Shown here piece after piece: positions 7,555-16,128 of a DNA stretch of 64,000 nucleotides (positions are counted from its first letter, which is position 1; each line of letters starts with the position of its first letter). The stretch is from an uncultured Steroidobacter sp. GTDB taxonomy: Bacteria > Pseudomonadota > Gammaproteobacteria > Steroidobacterales > Steroidobacteraceae. The translations under genes were made by a program, and so were the position numbers. The notes beneath the pieces were generated by a model, which searched no databases, was not told the DNA's origin, and worked only from the letters and a program-made list of their open reading frames with translations. The stretch lies in the NCBI RefSeq assembly GCF_937958065.1, contig NZ_CALFXI010000061.1, forward strand, positions 1 through 64,000. Direction: 5' to 3'.

Positions 7555-10386
7555 GTGACTCATTGTCGATGGCGTTTGCCAAGGACGCTCGCCGCCGCGC
7601 TAACGATGGCGTGGGCTCATCTGACCGCTGCGCAGAGTAGCGCGGCCGGCACAGAATATTCCCTGTCCATCCCCAGCGGCTCATTGATCACGGCACTCGA
7701 CCAGTTTTCCAAACAGACTGGCCTGCAGATTGCTGCGGAGCTGAAAACCCCGGAGCTGCAGCAGCATGCGGTGGATGCGGTGGTAGGGAGCTTCAGCGCG
7801 GAAGCGGCGCTGGCCAAATTGCTCGCCGGCAGCGATCTGAACTACGTCTGGATGGACAACGCCACCGTCAGGATCTACCCGGGCGCGGTACCCCCCGAAG
7901 GCGAGGGCGGTCAGCGTGCGGTGGTCGTTACGGGAAGCCGTTTGGGCGGGGGCGAAGGGCCGGCGCCGGTGCGGGTTTATGGGCGGGAGGAGATCGATCG
8001 GCTCGGAGTCTCTTCGTTGGCGGCTTTAGCGACCTATTTCACCCAACAGCCGTTTTCTTTAGGGGAGTGGTCGCAGGGCAGCGGTGCCCAACACTTCCAA
8101 ATGCGTGGTCTGGGTGTGGATACCACTTTGGTACTCATCAACGGTCGTAGAGCGCCGCCAAGTGCGACCAGCGTAAGCCTCAATGCTTTTGACCTGAACA
8201 CCATCCCTCTCACCGCGGTGGACCGCATTGAGGTCATGTCTGATTCGGCGTCGGCAATTTATGGTGCCGATGCAATTGGTGGAGTGGTCAACATCATTCT
8301 CAAGAAGGACATCGAATCGCCTGAGGTTTATTTTCACTATGGAACGGCCGCTGGCGGGGCTGATGAGCGCCGCGTTGCTGGGGCCATTGGGGCTTCCGCA
8401 GAACGTTTCAAATCGTCTTTGGCACTCGACTATTTTGAAACAAGCATGCTGGTAGGGGCCAGTCGGGGTATCTGGAGGAATCAGGATTTCCGCCGGTTTG
8501 GCGGCGAAGATTACAGAGTGAGGACGACGAATCCGGCTAATGTTTACTCTATTTCGGGAGGGGCATTGCCTGGGTTGCCAACGTCGAGCGCATCGGTCCC
8601 TATCGGCAGTACTGGAATAGGGCTAACGCCAGACGATTTTCTCAGCACGGCTGGAGTCGAGAGTCTTGGCAGCTCCAATGAGACCTGGTCCATTGTGCCG
8701 GAAGCGACCCGATCATCCGCTTTCGCCTCGGCTGAACTGTCGCTGAGCGCAGGCTCGGCGATCTTTGGGGAAGTGCTTTGGGCCAAGAGTGACATAGTTT
8801 CCCAGAATGACTTGCCTTTCCTGCTCGGGGAGATTGTTCCCGCCACGAATCCTTACAACCCCTTTGGCGAGCCAGTCGTTGTGGATTATTCCCTAATCGG
8901 AATGAAACCGGTCTCGAGCTTGACGGAGTCGCGCTTTGAACGTTTCGTGGTCGGTGCGCGGGGTGGGCTCCTGAGTAGTTGGGACTGGGAACTGACGTTT
9001 GTTTCTAACGAGGAGCACGTTGATTCGAAAAGAGCTAACGACGTGGATCCGAATCGGGTTCGGGCAGCATTGGCGTCCTCCGTCCCGCAGACAGCACTGA
9101 ACCCTTTTGCGGATGGACCGGCCGGCGGCGAGGATTTGCTGTCCTCACTCGTTGGCGACCCGAAAGTTCTCGATTCGTTTTCGGGTGCCTTGCAGGTTTC
9201 CGGGTTCGTGCGTGGCAAGATGTTACAGATGCGGGGCAGATCGAGTGAGTTCGTTGCTGGCGCGGAGTGGCGGCGAGAACAGATAAGGTATATCAACATG
9301 GCGCCTCTGGAGCACGAGCGCGATGTCGCTACTTGGTTCGCAGAGATGAAGGTTCCGCCCTTGCCTGGAATAGAAATCAAGGTGGCCGTGCGCGGTGACT
9401 CCTATGAGCGCGCGAGTGATTCGATAAACCCGCAATATGGCGTTGTGTGGCGCCCGGCTCAGGATTGGCTGGTGCGCGCTGCATACGGTACGAGCTTCAG
9501 GCCACCATCATTGCCTGAGCAATACTCACCCAGATCAGAGTTTTTGTTCTCCATGATCGATCCACGACGAGGAAATTCGGTGTCGCCGGTGAGATTCGCG
9601 GGAGGTGGCAATCGAGATCTAGAGAATGTATCAGCGGAATCTACCACTGCAGGTTTTGTCTACCGGCCTGGAACGTCGCCTGGCTGGCATCTGGGCGCCC
9701 ATTATTGGCGAGTAGTGATGGACAATCGCATCATCGTGCCGCGGTTCTCGGATATAGGGATTATCGAAGATGCATTGCCCGGCCGCGTAATACGCGCTGC
9801 ACCCACAGAGGATGATAGGCTGAAGGGCTGGCGGGGGGCATTGCAGTCAATCGACGTATCGATCGCAAACTTCGGTCGGTTGGAGACCAGCGGAGTGGAT
9901 CTCGACCTGTCCTATCTCGCGGACTCGGCGATGGGGCGTACACGGTTTGCTTTGGCTGCCACTTGGGTGGATCAATATCGATCCCAGGAGATAGGAGCGA
10001 CCCTGCCGGCCAGTCGAGTCGGCATCGCGAACTTACAAGGCACGATTCCCGAGTTGCGGCTAGTGGGCTCTCTAACATGGGCCGGGCACGGTTGGGGCGC
10101 ATCCACCACGGCGACATTTACGCCGCGATATCGCGATTCAGGGCCAAACGGTGTGCTGGATCGGCATTTGCCCTCTCGCACGTTGATCGATTTGCAAGCC
10201 TGGGTGGACCTTGGTCACGTGCTCGGGGCTACTGGCTTCGAGGGTGTGAATGCAACTGCTGGGGTTTTGAATCTGCTTGATCGAGACGTGGATTTTGCCA
10301 ACGCGGGACTGGCCGTCGGCTACGACGCTTCGCAAGCCAGCCTGAAACGTCGTTTCGCATATCTGCGTCTGACAAAGGCATTCTAG
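7555..10386 (+). CDS. TonB-dependent outer-membrane receptor with STN signalling domain (copy 1)
   Basis: 943 residues, GTG start. A signal peptide occupies about 1-26. The STN domain (about 34-105, YSLSIPSGSLITALDQFSKQ) is the part that touches FecR. Then come a plug domain (about 120-240, with TTLVLINGRRAPPS and DRIEVMSDSASAIYGADAIGGVVN) and a beta-barrel ending in the terminal aromatic residue (LRLTKAF). It is clearly paralogous to the receptor at 24954. From roughly base 8000 onward the DNA is visibly more AT-rich than its surroundings, which suggests that plug and barrel have a different history from the STN domain. A lasso-precursor gene lies 61 bases downstream on the other strand, so a lasso peptide is a candidate ligand (inference). 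Siderophore uptake is the alternative. Confidence 0.95.
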   Translation: MTHCRWRLPRTLAAALTMAWAHLTAAQSSAAGTEYSLSIPSGSLITALDQFSKQTGLQIAAELKTPELQQHAVDAVVGSFSAEAALAKLLAGSDLNYVWMDNATVRIYPGAVPPEGEGGQRAVVVTGSRLGGGEGPAPVRVYGREEIDRLGVSSLAALATYFTQQPFSLGEWSQGSGAQHFQMRGLGVDTTLVLINGRRAPPSATSVSLNAFDLNTIPLTAVDRIEVMSDSASAIYGADAIGGVVNIILKKDIESPEVYFHYGTAAGGADERRVAGAIGASAERFKSSLALDYFETSMLVGASRGIWRNQDFRRFGGEDYRVRTTNPANVYSISGGALPGLPTSSASVPIGSTGIGLTPDDFLSTAGVESLGSSNETWSIVPEATRSSAFASAELSLSAGSAIFGEVLWAKSDIVSQNDLPFLLGEIVPATNPYNPFGEPVVVDYSLIGMKPVSSLTESRFERFVVGARGGLLSSWDWELTFVSNEEHVDSKRANDVDPNRVRAALASSVPQTALNPFADGPAGGEDLLSSLVGDPKVLDSFSGALQVSGFVRGKMLQMRGRSSEFVAGAEWRREQIRYINMAPLEHERDVATWFAEMKVPPLPGIEIKVAVRGDSYERASDSINPQYGVVWRPAQDWLVRAAYGTSFRPPSLPEQYSPRSEFLFSMIDPRRGNSVSPVRFAGGGNRDLENVSAESTTAGFVYRPGTSPGWHLGAHYWRVVMDNRIIVPRFSDIGIIEDALPGRVIRAAPTEDDRLKGWRGALQSIDVSIANFGRLETSGVDLDLSYLADSAMGRTRFALAATWVDQYRSQEIGATLPASRVGIANLQGTIPELRLVGSLTWAGHGWGASTTATFTPRYRDSGPNGVLDRHLPSRTLIDLQAWVDLGHVLGATGFEGVNATAGVLNLLDRDVDFANAGLAVGYDASQASLKRRFAYLRLTKAF

Positions 10387-10406
10387 GCACTGACCGCGGG
10401 CCCTGG

Positions 10407-10434
10407 GCAGGAGGCCGGTTTGTTGACCTCCTGC
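10407..10434. terminator. Stem-loop between convergent receptor and precursor genes
   Basis: Inverted repeat GCAGGAGG/CCTCCTGC, 8 bp with a 12-base loop, flanked by a looser outer pairing GGGCC...GGCCC. It sits between the stop of the TonB receptor (10386) and the stop of the precursor gene (10448, minus strand). It could end both transcripts or protect the short precursor mRNA. No T-run is present. Confidence 0.5.
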
Positions 10435-10447
10435 GTATCATTGGGCC

Positions 10448-10603
10448 TTACAACTCGAACGGCGTGCGGCCCCAACTTACCGGGCTGTCCTGAAGTATCT
10501 GGACCGGGTTCCATTGGCGAGTCTCTTCCCTCGCATCTCCCAAATCGATCATTTCAATCCCTTGAACCTCCTTTCCTTTTGTCTCTTCAGTTTTCTCTTT
10601 CAT
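10448..10603 (-). CDS. Second lasso-peptide precursor (orphan, no adjacent maturation genes)
   Basis: Fifty-one codons, start ATG with AAGGAA six bases upstream, stop TAA. The acidic/lysine-rich leader ends in IDLGDAREETRQ, which matches the leader of the precursor at 30710 (LDLGDATIETRQ). It also fits the DLGxAxxET pattern I know from proteobacterial lasso precursors. The segment after TRQ begins WNPVQILQDS and ends SWGRTPFEL; the Asp is nine residues from the Trp. If Trp is residue 1, a Trp1-Asp9 macrolactam is predicted; if Gln is residue 1 (Thr at the usual -2), the ring would have ten residues. The gene is AT-richer than its flanks, like the receptor barrel beside it. No B or C gene is adjacent, so maturation by the enzymes at 27974-30586 is inferred. 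Confidence 0.82.
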   Translation of the reverse strand: MKEKTEETKGKEVQGIEMIDLGDAREETRQWNPVQILQDSPVSWGRTPFEL

Positions 10604-10925
10604 GACGGTTCCTTAAAGGATTTATGACCGTCCCCCTGCCCGTTGGTAAATAACGCTTCCTTTTAGTTAACAGCAATAAGGCAAGTTCCGGAGATGAAAA
10701 ATAATGGTTCACCTTCCGCAGGAAAGGGGGTTAGGCTGCGAGGGTGCTCCGGTCAATGTGAGCAGAGACCGAAAAGAACATCAGAACCTAGGTGCTATGG
10801 TTCGCCCTTGGTGGTTTGTAGTGGGCCTCAGGGATGAGGTCCGCTGCGAATCTTCGAATTAGCACCGGATGGGTGGAGGCATGCAGCCTCACAGGAAGTG
10901 GGGCTGCGTGCTCGTTGAGCCGTCA
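10604..10925. other. AT-richer intergenic region upstream of the orphan precursor
   Basis: About 320 bases between the stop of the metallo-hydrolase (10926) and the precursor start (10603), both on the minus strand. No gene is supported. It should hold the promoter of the precursor gene; I could not identify -35/-10 elements with confidence. Its base composition resembles the neighbouring receptor barrel rather than the GC-rich chromosome. Confidence 0.4.
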
Positions 10926-12299
10926 TCAGGCGGTGAAGCGCCGGTAGCCGCGGCGGGCGATCCGATACAGTGCGGGTGTGGACGACTGGAGTGTCGCGAG
11001 AAATGTGCGGCGTAGCTTCCGGGACGAGTCGACGCGTACCTGTTCGAGCCAGCCGTAGAAGCCGGAGTCTTTACGGTACGCCCGGAAATAATCCTGCAGT
11101 TCGCTGGCGCTGAAGGCGCGGCCGTTGTCGCCATACTTGGCGACGTATGGAGTGAAGTCCGGGTATAGCGAGCGCACCCCGCCGTGGAGCACGGTCTTCA
11201 TGAAGTTGGCGATCAGCAGGTCGTCGAAGATCTCGTAATTGATCGCGGTCATCAAAGAGTGGCGTGGCGCCTCGAAGGTGATGCCGCGGCCTTTCGCGCC
11301 GCCGAGGTCCACGAAATTGTCCTGACCGCCGACCCGCACGTTGATGAACTGGAATTTCTGTCTCAGGTGATGGAACTTCTGGAAGTACGCACGCACCGTT
11401 TGCACATCCTCACGTTCGAGCGGCTCCGACCAGTTGTCGCCGAACTCGTGGGGCTCTCGAAATTCCCTGGGCATAGTCTCCATCGGCGTCTCGGTGATGC
11501 GGTCGTTCGTCACGTCGTACAAGAAATAGCCGGGAATGAACTGGCCGCGCGCCTGTCTGAAGTCGGTCTGGTGCACTTCGATCGGGATTTCGTAAGCCGC
11601 GGCCCAGCGTGAATCGGTTCTTGCGAACACATGGTGACAGGAGAAAGGAGCGGTGTGAGTGCCGCCCCATTTCTTCAGCAGCGCGCTGTAGTAGAAGCCC
11701 AGGGGCCTCGATCCGGCCGGCAATGGATCGATGCGCCGCCCGTCCTCGGTGAAGAAGTTGACCATGTCCGCCGTGCCATTGCTGAAGAGCTTGAGCACGA
11801 AGCGGCGCTTGAAAGGCTGCAGCCGGGCCTGCAGCGTGGCCCGGGTGCCGAGCGCCGAGCCATCGTTCAAGTTAAGCACGGCACAGTCGTCGCCCAGAGC
11901 GATGAGCAGTGCCGCATCCTGGTTCCAGTCCGGACAGCACAGAATCCTCACTTGCGGCGAGATCTGCAGCCAGCTGTCGCTGGCCAGCTCGTGGACCTGA
12001 TAGCCGCCGGCATTCAGATCCTTGAGGATTCGCCCGCCGTGGTGATGCGGCAGCAGGACGGTCTTGTCGCGAAACACCTCGAGCGATTCGAGGTTGAGAT
12101 GATCGGGATGCCCGTGCGACAGCCAGACATGTCGAGCCGCGGCAAACGCCGCCTGCTGCTCGGGAGTGAACCGGTACGGCAACATCCAGGAGCCGAAGTA
12201 CTGGGCGCCGAGAATCCAGGGATCGGTGACGAGCACGGGGATGCCGCCGTCATACACGATCAACGTGGCGTTGCCGCATGTCTCAAATCCGAGGTTCAT
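10926..12299 (-). CDS. MBL-fold metallo-hydrolase
   Basis: 457 residues, ATG start with AGGAG seven bases upstream. The N-terminal half is a metallo-beta-lactamase fold. Visible are LVTDPWILG (strand after the first Asp), the zinc-binding LSHGHPDHLNLESL (HxHxDH) and further His/Asp positions in HHHGGRIL and CCPDWNQDAAL. The arrangement resembles UlaG-like or Rieske-linked MBL proteins acting on small molecules, but no substrate can be assigned. The C-terminal ~200 residues are a family-specific extension without a motif I recognise. It is divergent from the nuclease/helicase gene and lies upstream, on the same strand, of the orphan lasso precursor with a 320-base gap, so operon membership is doubtful. 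Confidence 0.85.
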   Translation of the reverse strand: MNLGFETCGNATLIVYDGGIPVLVTDPWILGAQYFGSWMLPYRFTPEQQAAFAAARHVWLSHGHPDHLNLESLEVFRDKTVLLPHHHGGRILKDLNAGGYQVHELASDSWLQISPQVRILCCPDWNQDAALLIALGDDCAVLNLNDGSALGTRATLQARLQPFKRRFVLKLFSNGTADMVNFFTEDGRRIDPLPAGSRPLGFYYSALLKKWGGTHTAPFSCHHVFARTDSRWAAAYEIPIEVHQTDFRQARGQFIPGYFLYDVTNDRITETPMETMPREFREPHEFGDNWSEPLEREDVQTVRAYFQKFHHLRQKFQFINVRVGGQDNFVDLGGAKGRGITFEAPRHSLMTAINYEIFDDLLIANFMKTVLHGGVRSLYPDFTPYVAKYGDNGRAFSASELQDYFRAYRKDSGFYGWLEQVRVDSSRKLRRTFLATLQSSTPALYRIARRGYRRFTA

Positions 12300-12504
12300 C
12301 GAAAGCTCCTTCGCGCACCGGTCGAATCGTCCTCAATGCGGCCTGTTTTTTCCTCTCGTGACAACAGGAACAAAGGGCAGCAGGCGGCTCCCAATCCCCT
12401 CGGGCCAGACCGCGGGGAACATTTCGATCGCCGAAATATCGCGGCGCCGGAAGAGCGGTGTAGAGTCCGGGTTCGTTGCAACAGCGTCAGCCATAGGGAT
12501 TCCC

Positions 12505-15500
12505 TTGCTCAAACGAGACAACGCGCTGCAGCTCAGCGCTTCCGATCTGGTCGGCTATCTCAACTGTCATCATCTGACGCATCTGGATGCACGCGTTGCG
12601 ACGGATGCGTTGTCGAAGCCCGATGTCTGGGATCCTTCGCTCGAAGTGCTGTGGGAGCGCGGCGCCGCTCACGAGCGCGCGTATGTCGAGCACTTGCGTT
12701 CGCGCGGGCGGCAGATTGTCGAGATCGAAGGCGTCGGCGTCACGCAGGCGCAGGTTGAGCAGACAATGGTGGCCATGCGCGCCGGTGCTGAAGTCATCGT
12801 GCAAGGCGCGTTTCTGGAAGGGAGGTGGAGCGGGCGGACGGACGTGCTGCTGCGTGTGCCGGAAGCGAGTGCGCTCGGCGACTGGTCGTATGAAGTCGTC
12901 GACACCAAGCTGGCGCGGGAGACGAAGGGTGGCACGGTACTGCAGTTGTGCTTGTACTCGGACCTGCTGGCGAGCGCGCAGGGACGAGTCCCGGAGCGCA
13001 TGCATGTCGTCACACCCGGCCGCGGCTTCGAGCCCGTCCAGTACAGGACGGCGGCATACGCGGCCTATTACCGTCAGGTCCGCACGGCGCTGGAGCGATC
13101 GCTCGCGAACATCGAGGGCGCACCCACATATCCGCACCCCAAAGATCACTGTGACATCTGCAGATGGCGAACGGAATGCGACGCGCGCCGCCGGCGCGAT
13201 GATCATTTGTGTCTGGTCGCCGGCATCACGGCGACGCAGATTGCGGAACTGGCCCGGCATGACGTCACCACCCTGGCGGGTCTGGCGCAATTGCCAGTGC
13301 CGCTGCCGTGGAAACCGGAGCGAGGTTTGGCGCAGTCTTTCGAACGCAGTCGCGAGCAGGCGCGAGTGCAGTGGGAAGGCAGACGAAGCGCGCAGCCGAT
13401 CCATGAGGTGCTGCCGCTCACCCCGGGTGCCGGGCTGTATCGACTGCCGGCGCCCTCGCCCGGAGACATCTTTCTGGATCTGGAAGCAGACCCGTTCGTC
13501 GGCGAGGACGGGTTGGAGTTTCTCTTTGGCTACGTCACGACGGACGCGAGCGGGGCGCGCAACTACGTCGCGGAATGGGCGTTCTCGCGTGCAGAAGAAC
13601 GCCGCGCGTTCGAGCGCTTTGTCGATTTCGTGATGGCTCGGTGGCAACAGTATCCGGAGCTTCACATCTACCACTACGCGCCCTACGAGCCGAGTGCGCT
13701 GAAGCGGCTGATGGGACGATATGCAACGCGTGAAGATGAGATCGACCGGATGCTGCGCGCGTCGCTGTTCGTCGATCTCTATACCATTGCGCGCCAGAGC
13801 ATTCGCGCCAGTGTGGAACGGTACTCCATCAAGAATCTCGAGGCCTTCTACGATTTCAATCGCAGCGTACCGCTCGTCGAAGTCAGAAGCGCGCTGGCGC
13901 AGTTGCAGGCCCGTCTCGAGCTCGACGATGTTGCTGGCATCACCGAGCGGAGCAAGGACGTCGTGCTCCGCTACAACCGCGACGATTGTCTCTCGGCGCA
14001 AAGACTTCGGGATTGGTTGGAGAAGATCAGAAGCGAGATGGTCGGCAACGGCGCGGCGATTCCGCGACCGGCGTCGGGCAATCCGGAGCCAGCGCCGGAG
14101 CTGGATGAACGTCAACGGCAAGTCGCGGCGTTGGTAGAGCGTCTTACCGCCGACGTGCCGCCGGACGCCTTGGATCGCACCACCGAGCAGCAGGCGCGCT
14201 GGATTCTGGCGCACTTGCTAGATTGGCATCGGCGGGAACTGAAGTCGTCGTGGTGGGAGTTTTTCCGCCTCGCTGACCTGACTCCCGAGGATCTGCTGGA
14301 CGAACGCTGTGGCGTCGCCGGGTTGGTGTTTCGTGGCAGCGTCGGTGGGACCGCCAAGGCGCCGATCCATCGTTACCAGTTTCCGCCACAAGAATTGGAG
14401 CTGAGCGAAGGCGACACCTTGCATCTGAGTCCGGAGCAGAAGCTGGGCACAGTCGCGGCTATCTCGGCGGAAAGCGGCACCATCGATATCAAGAAGCGCG
14501 GTGATACGGCTTCGCTTCACCCGCGAGCGGCGTTCGCGCACGACTTGGTCCGCACGGACGTGATGGCCGAGGCATTACTACGTTTTGGGAATCACGTTGC
14601 CGAGCAGGGTATCGCCGGTTTGGGCGCGTATCAGGCGGCGCGAGATCTTCTGCTGAAGATCCCGCCACGCTTGGGCGCGGAACCGTTGCAACTGGACGGC
14701 GAGTCTGCGAGTGATGCCGCTGTTCGAGTATCGACGAAGCTGACGAGCGGGGTCCTGCCGATTCAAGGGCCGCCGGGGGCGGGCAAGACGTTCACCGCTG
14801 CGCAGATGATCTGTGCGCTGGTCAAGGCGGGCAAGAAAGTGGGAGTGACTGCCAACAGTCACAAAGTCATCCGCAACCTGCTCGACAAAGTCGTGGAACA
14901 GGCAGCGCGCGCCGGTCTGTCCATCCAATGTTTGCAGAAGGTCGCCGAGAAAGCGCCTGACGTGCCCGGCATCCGCTTCGAGACGGACAATGAGAAGGCG
15001 CTCGCGGCGATAGGCACATCGTGTCAGGTGATGGCGGGAACGGCGTGGCTGTGGTCGCGTCCGGATGCATTCGAAGCTGTGGATACGCTGTTCGTGGACG
15101 AGGCTGCGCAGATGTCGCTGGCCAACGTCGTGGCCGTATCGCAGGCATGTCGCGCGTTGGTGTTGCTCGGCGATCCGCAGCAACTGGAACAGCCGATTCA
15201 AGGCAGTCATCCTGAAGGCACGGACGTGTCGGCGCTCGAGCACGTGCTCGGCCGCGCCGCGACCATCGGTAAGGAACAAGGCTTGTTCCTGGAGCAGACC
15301 TGGCGCTTGCACCCGGACATCTGTTCATTCACGTCGGAGCTTTTCTATGAAGGCCGATTGACGTGTCGCGTGGGTCAGCAGCATCACGAGGTGAAATCGT
15401 CCGGTCGCATTCGTGGCACGGGTCTGCGCCATCTGCCCGTCATGCACGAGGGCAATCAGAACGCCGCACCCGAAGAGGCCGAGGCCATCCAGCGATTGGT

Positions 15501-15906
15501 CGAGGACACATTGACGGCGGGAGCATCGTGGGTCGATCGCGACGGCCGCGTTCGTCCCATAACCCTCGAAGACATCCTGATCATTGCCCCGTACAACGCG
15601 CAGGTGTTCGAGCTGCAACGGCGCATGCCGCAGGCCCGTGTCGGCACCGTTGACAAGTTCCAGGGGCAGGAGGCGGCGATCGTCATTTATTCGGTGACGA
15701 CATCGTCGCACGCCGATGCGCCACGCGGCATGGATTTCCTGTACAGCTTGAATCGACTCAACGTAGCGGTATCGCGTGCCAGGTGCGTGTGTGTACTGGT
15801 CGCGTCGCCGGCCATTTTCGAGCCGGCATGCAACACGCCACGGCAGATGGAATTGGCCAACGCATATTGTCGCTACCGAGAGCTCGCCACGACTTTGGGC
15901 CTTTAG
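12505..15906 (+). CDS. TM0106-type RecB-like nuclease fused to superfamily 1 DNA helicase
   Basis: About 1133 residues, TTG start with AGGGA seven bases upstream; the open frame runs further upstream only because it crosses the antisense of the metallo-hydrolase. N-terminal RecB/PD-(D/E)xK nuclease module with VVDTKLARETKGGTVLQLCLYSD. Next is a cysteine cluster (CDICRWRTEC...C, about residues 205-230), which may hold an Fe-S cluster. A RNase H-like middle (FLDLEADPFVGEDGLEFLFG...YNRDDC) follows. The C-terminal UPF1/Dna2-like helicase has Walker A IQGPPGAGKTFTA, motif II LFVDEAAQMS, GDPQQLEQP and the late VGTVDKFQGQEA...NVAVSRAR. Role in DNA or RNA repair/processing is likely; a defence role is possible but unsupported by neighbours. 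Confidence 0.9.
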   Translation: MLKRDNALQLSASDLVGYLNCHHLTHLDARVATDALSKPDVWDPSLEVLWERGAAHERAYVEHLRSRGRQIVEIEGVGVTQAQVEQTMVAMRAGAEVIVQGAFLEGRWSGRTDVLLRVPEASALGDWSYEVVDTKLARETKGGTVLQLCLYSDLLASAQGRVPERMHVVTPGRGFEPVQYRTAAYAAYYRQVRTALERSLANIEGAPTYPHPKDHCDICRWRTECDARRRRDDHLCLVAGITATQIAELARHDVTTLAGLAQLPVPLPWKPERGLAQSFERSREQARVQWEGRRSAQPIHEVLPLTPGAGLYRLPAPSPGDIFLDLEADPFVGEDGLEFLFGYVTTDASGARNYVAEWAFSRAEERRAFERFVDFVMARWQQYPELHIYHYAPYEPSALKRLMGRYATREDEIDRMLRASLFVDLYTIARQSIRASVERYSIKNLEAFYDFNRSVPLVEVRSALAQLQARLELDDVAGITERSKDVVLRYNRDDCLSAQRLRDWLEKIRSEMVGNGAAIPRPASGNPEPAPELDERQRQVAALVERLTADVPPDALDRTTEQQARWILAHLLDWHRRELKSSWWEFFRLADLTPEDLLDERCGVAGLVFRGSVGGTAKAPIHRYQFPPQELELSEGDTLHLSPEQKLGTVAAISAESGTIDIKKRGDTASLHPRAAFAHDLVRTDVMAEALLRFGNHVAEQGIAGLGAYQAARDLLLKIPPRLGAEPLQLDGESASDAAVRVSTKLTSGVLPIQGPPGAGKTFTAAQMICALVKAGKKVGVTANSHKVIRNLLDKVVEQAARAGLSIQCLQKVAEKAPDVPGIRFETDNEKALAAIGTSCQVMAGTAWLWSRPDAFEAVDTLFVDEAAQMSLANVVAVSQACRALVLLGDPQQLEQPIQGSHPEGTDVSALEHVLGRAATIGKEQGLFLEQTWRLHPDICSFTSELFYEGRLTCRVGQQHHEVKSSGRIRGTGLRHLPVMHEGNQNAAPEEAEAIQRLVEDTLTAGASWVDRDGRVRPITLEDILIIAPYNAQVFELQRRMPQARVGTVDKFQGQEAAIVIYSVTTSSHADAPRGMDFLYSLNRLNVAVSRARCVCVLVASPAIFEPACNTPRQMELANAYCRYRELATTLGL

Positions 15907-16128
15907 GTCTTTCGGTCAGTGCTGCCGTCGTGACGCTTCTGGCATACATACGCGCGTGCAGCTGCGATCCCAACCAAGCTTCAGTGCCTGCCCCGAGCCC
16001 GTCCGAAAATCGGCGAGATCCGGGCTGACATTGCTGAGAAATTAGTTACTTATACGCCGGTCGCGAAGCCGCCGGCGGGACCGCAGCGCCTCCAGCGCCA
16101 ACTCATCGTCACAACCAGGAGAGTCCCT

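Noticed and set aside
12487..14214. Long minus-strand open frame opposite the nuclease/helicase (575 codons)
   Set aside because: Antisense shadow; the plus strand carries recognisable nuclease and helicase motifs throughout.
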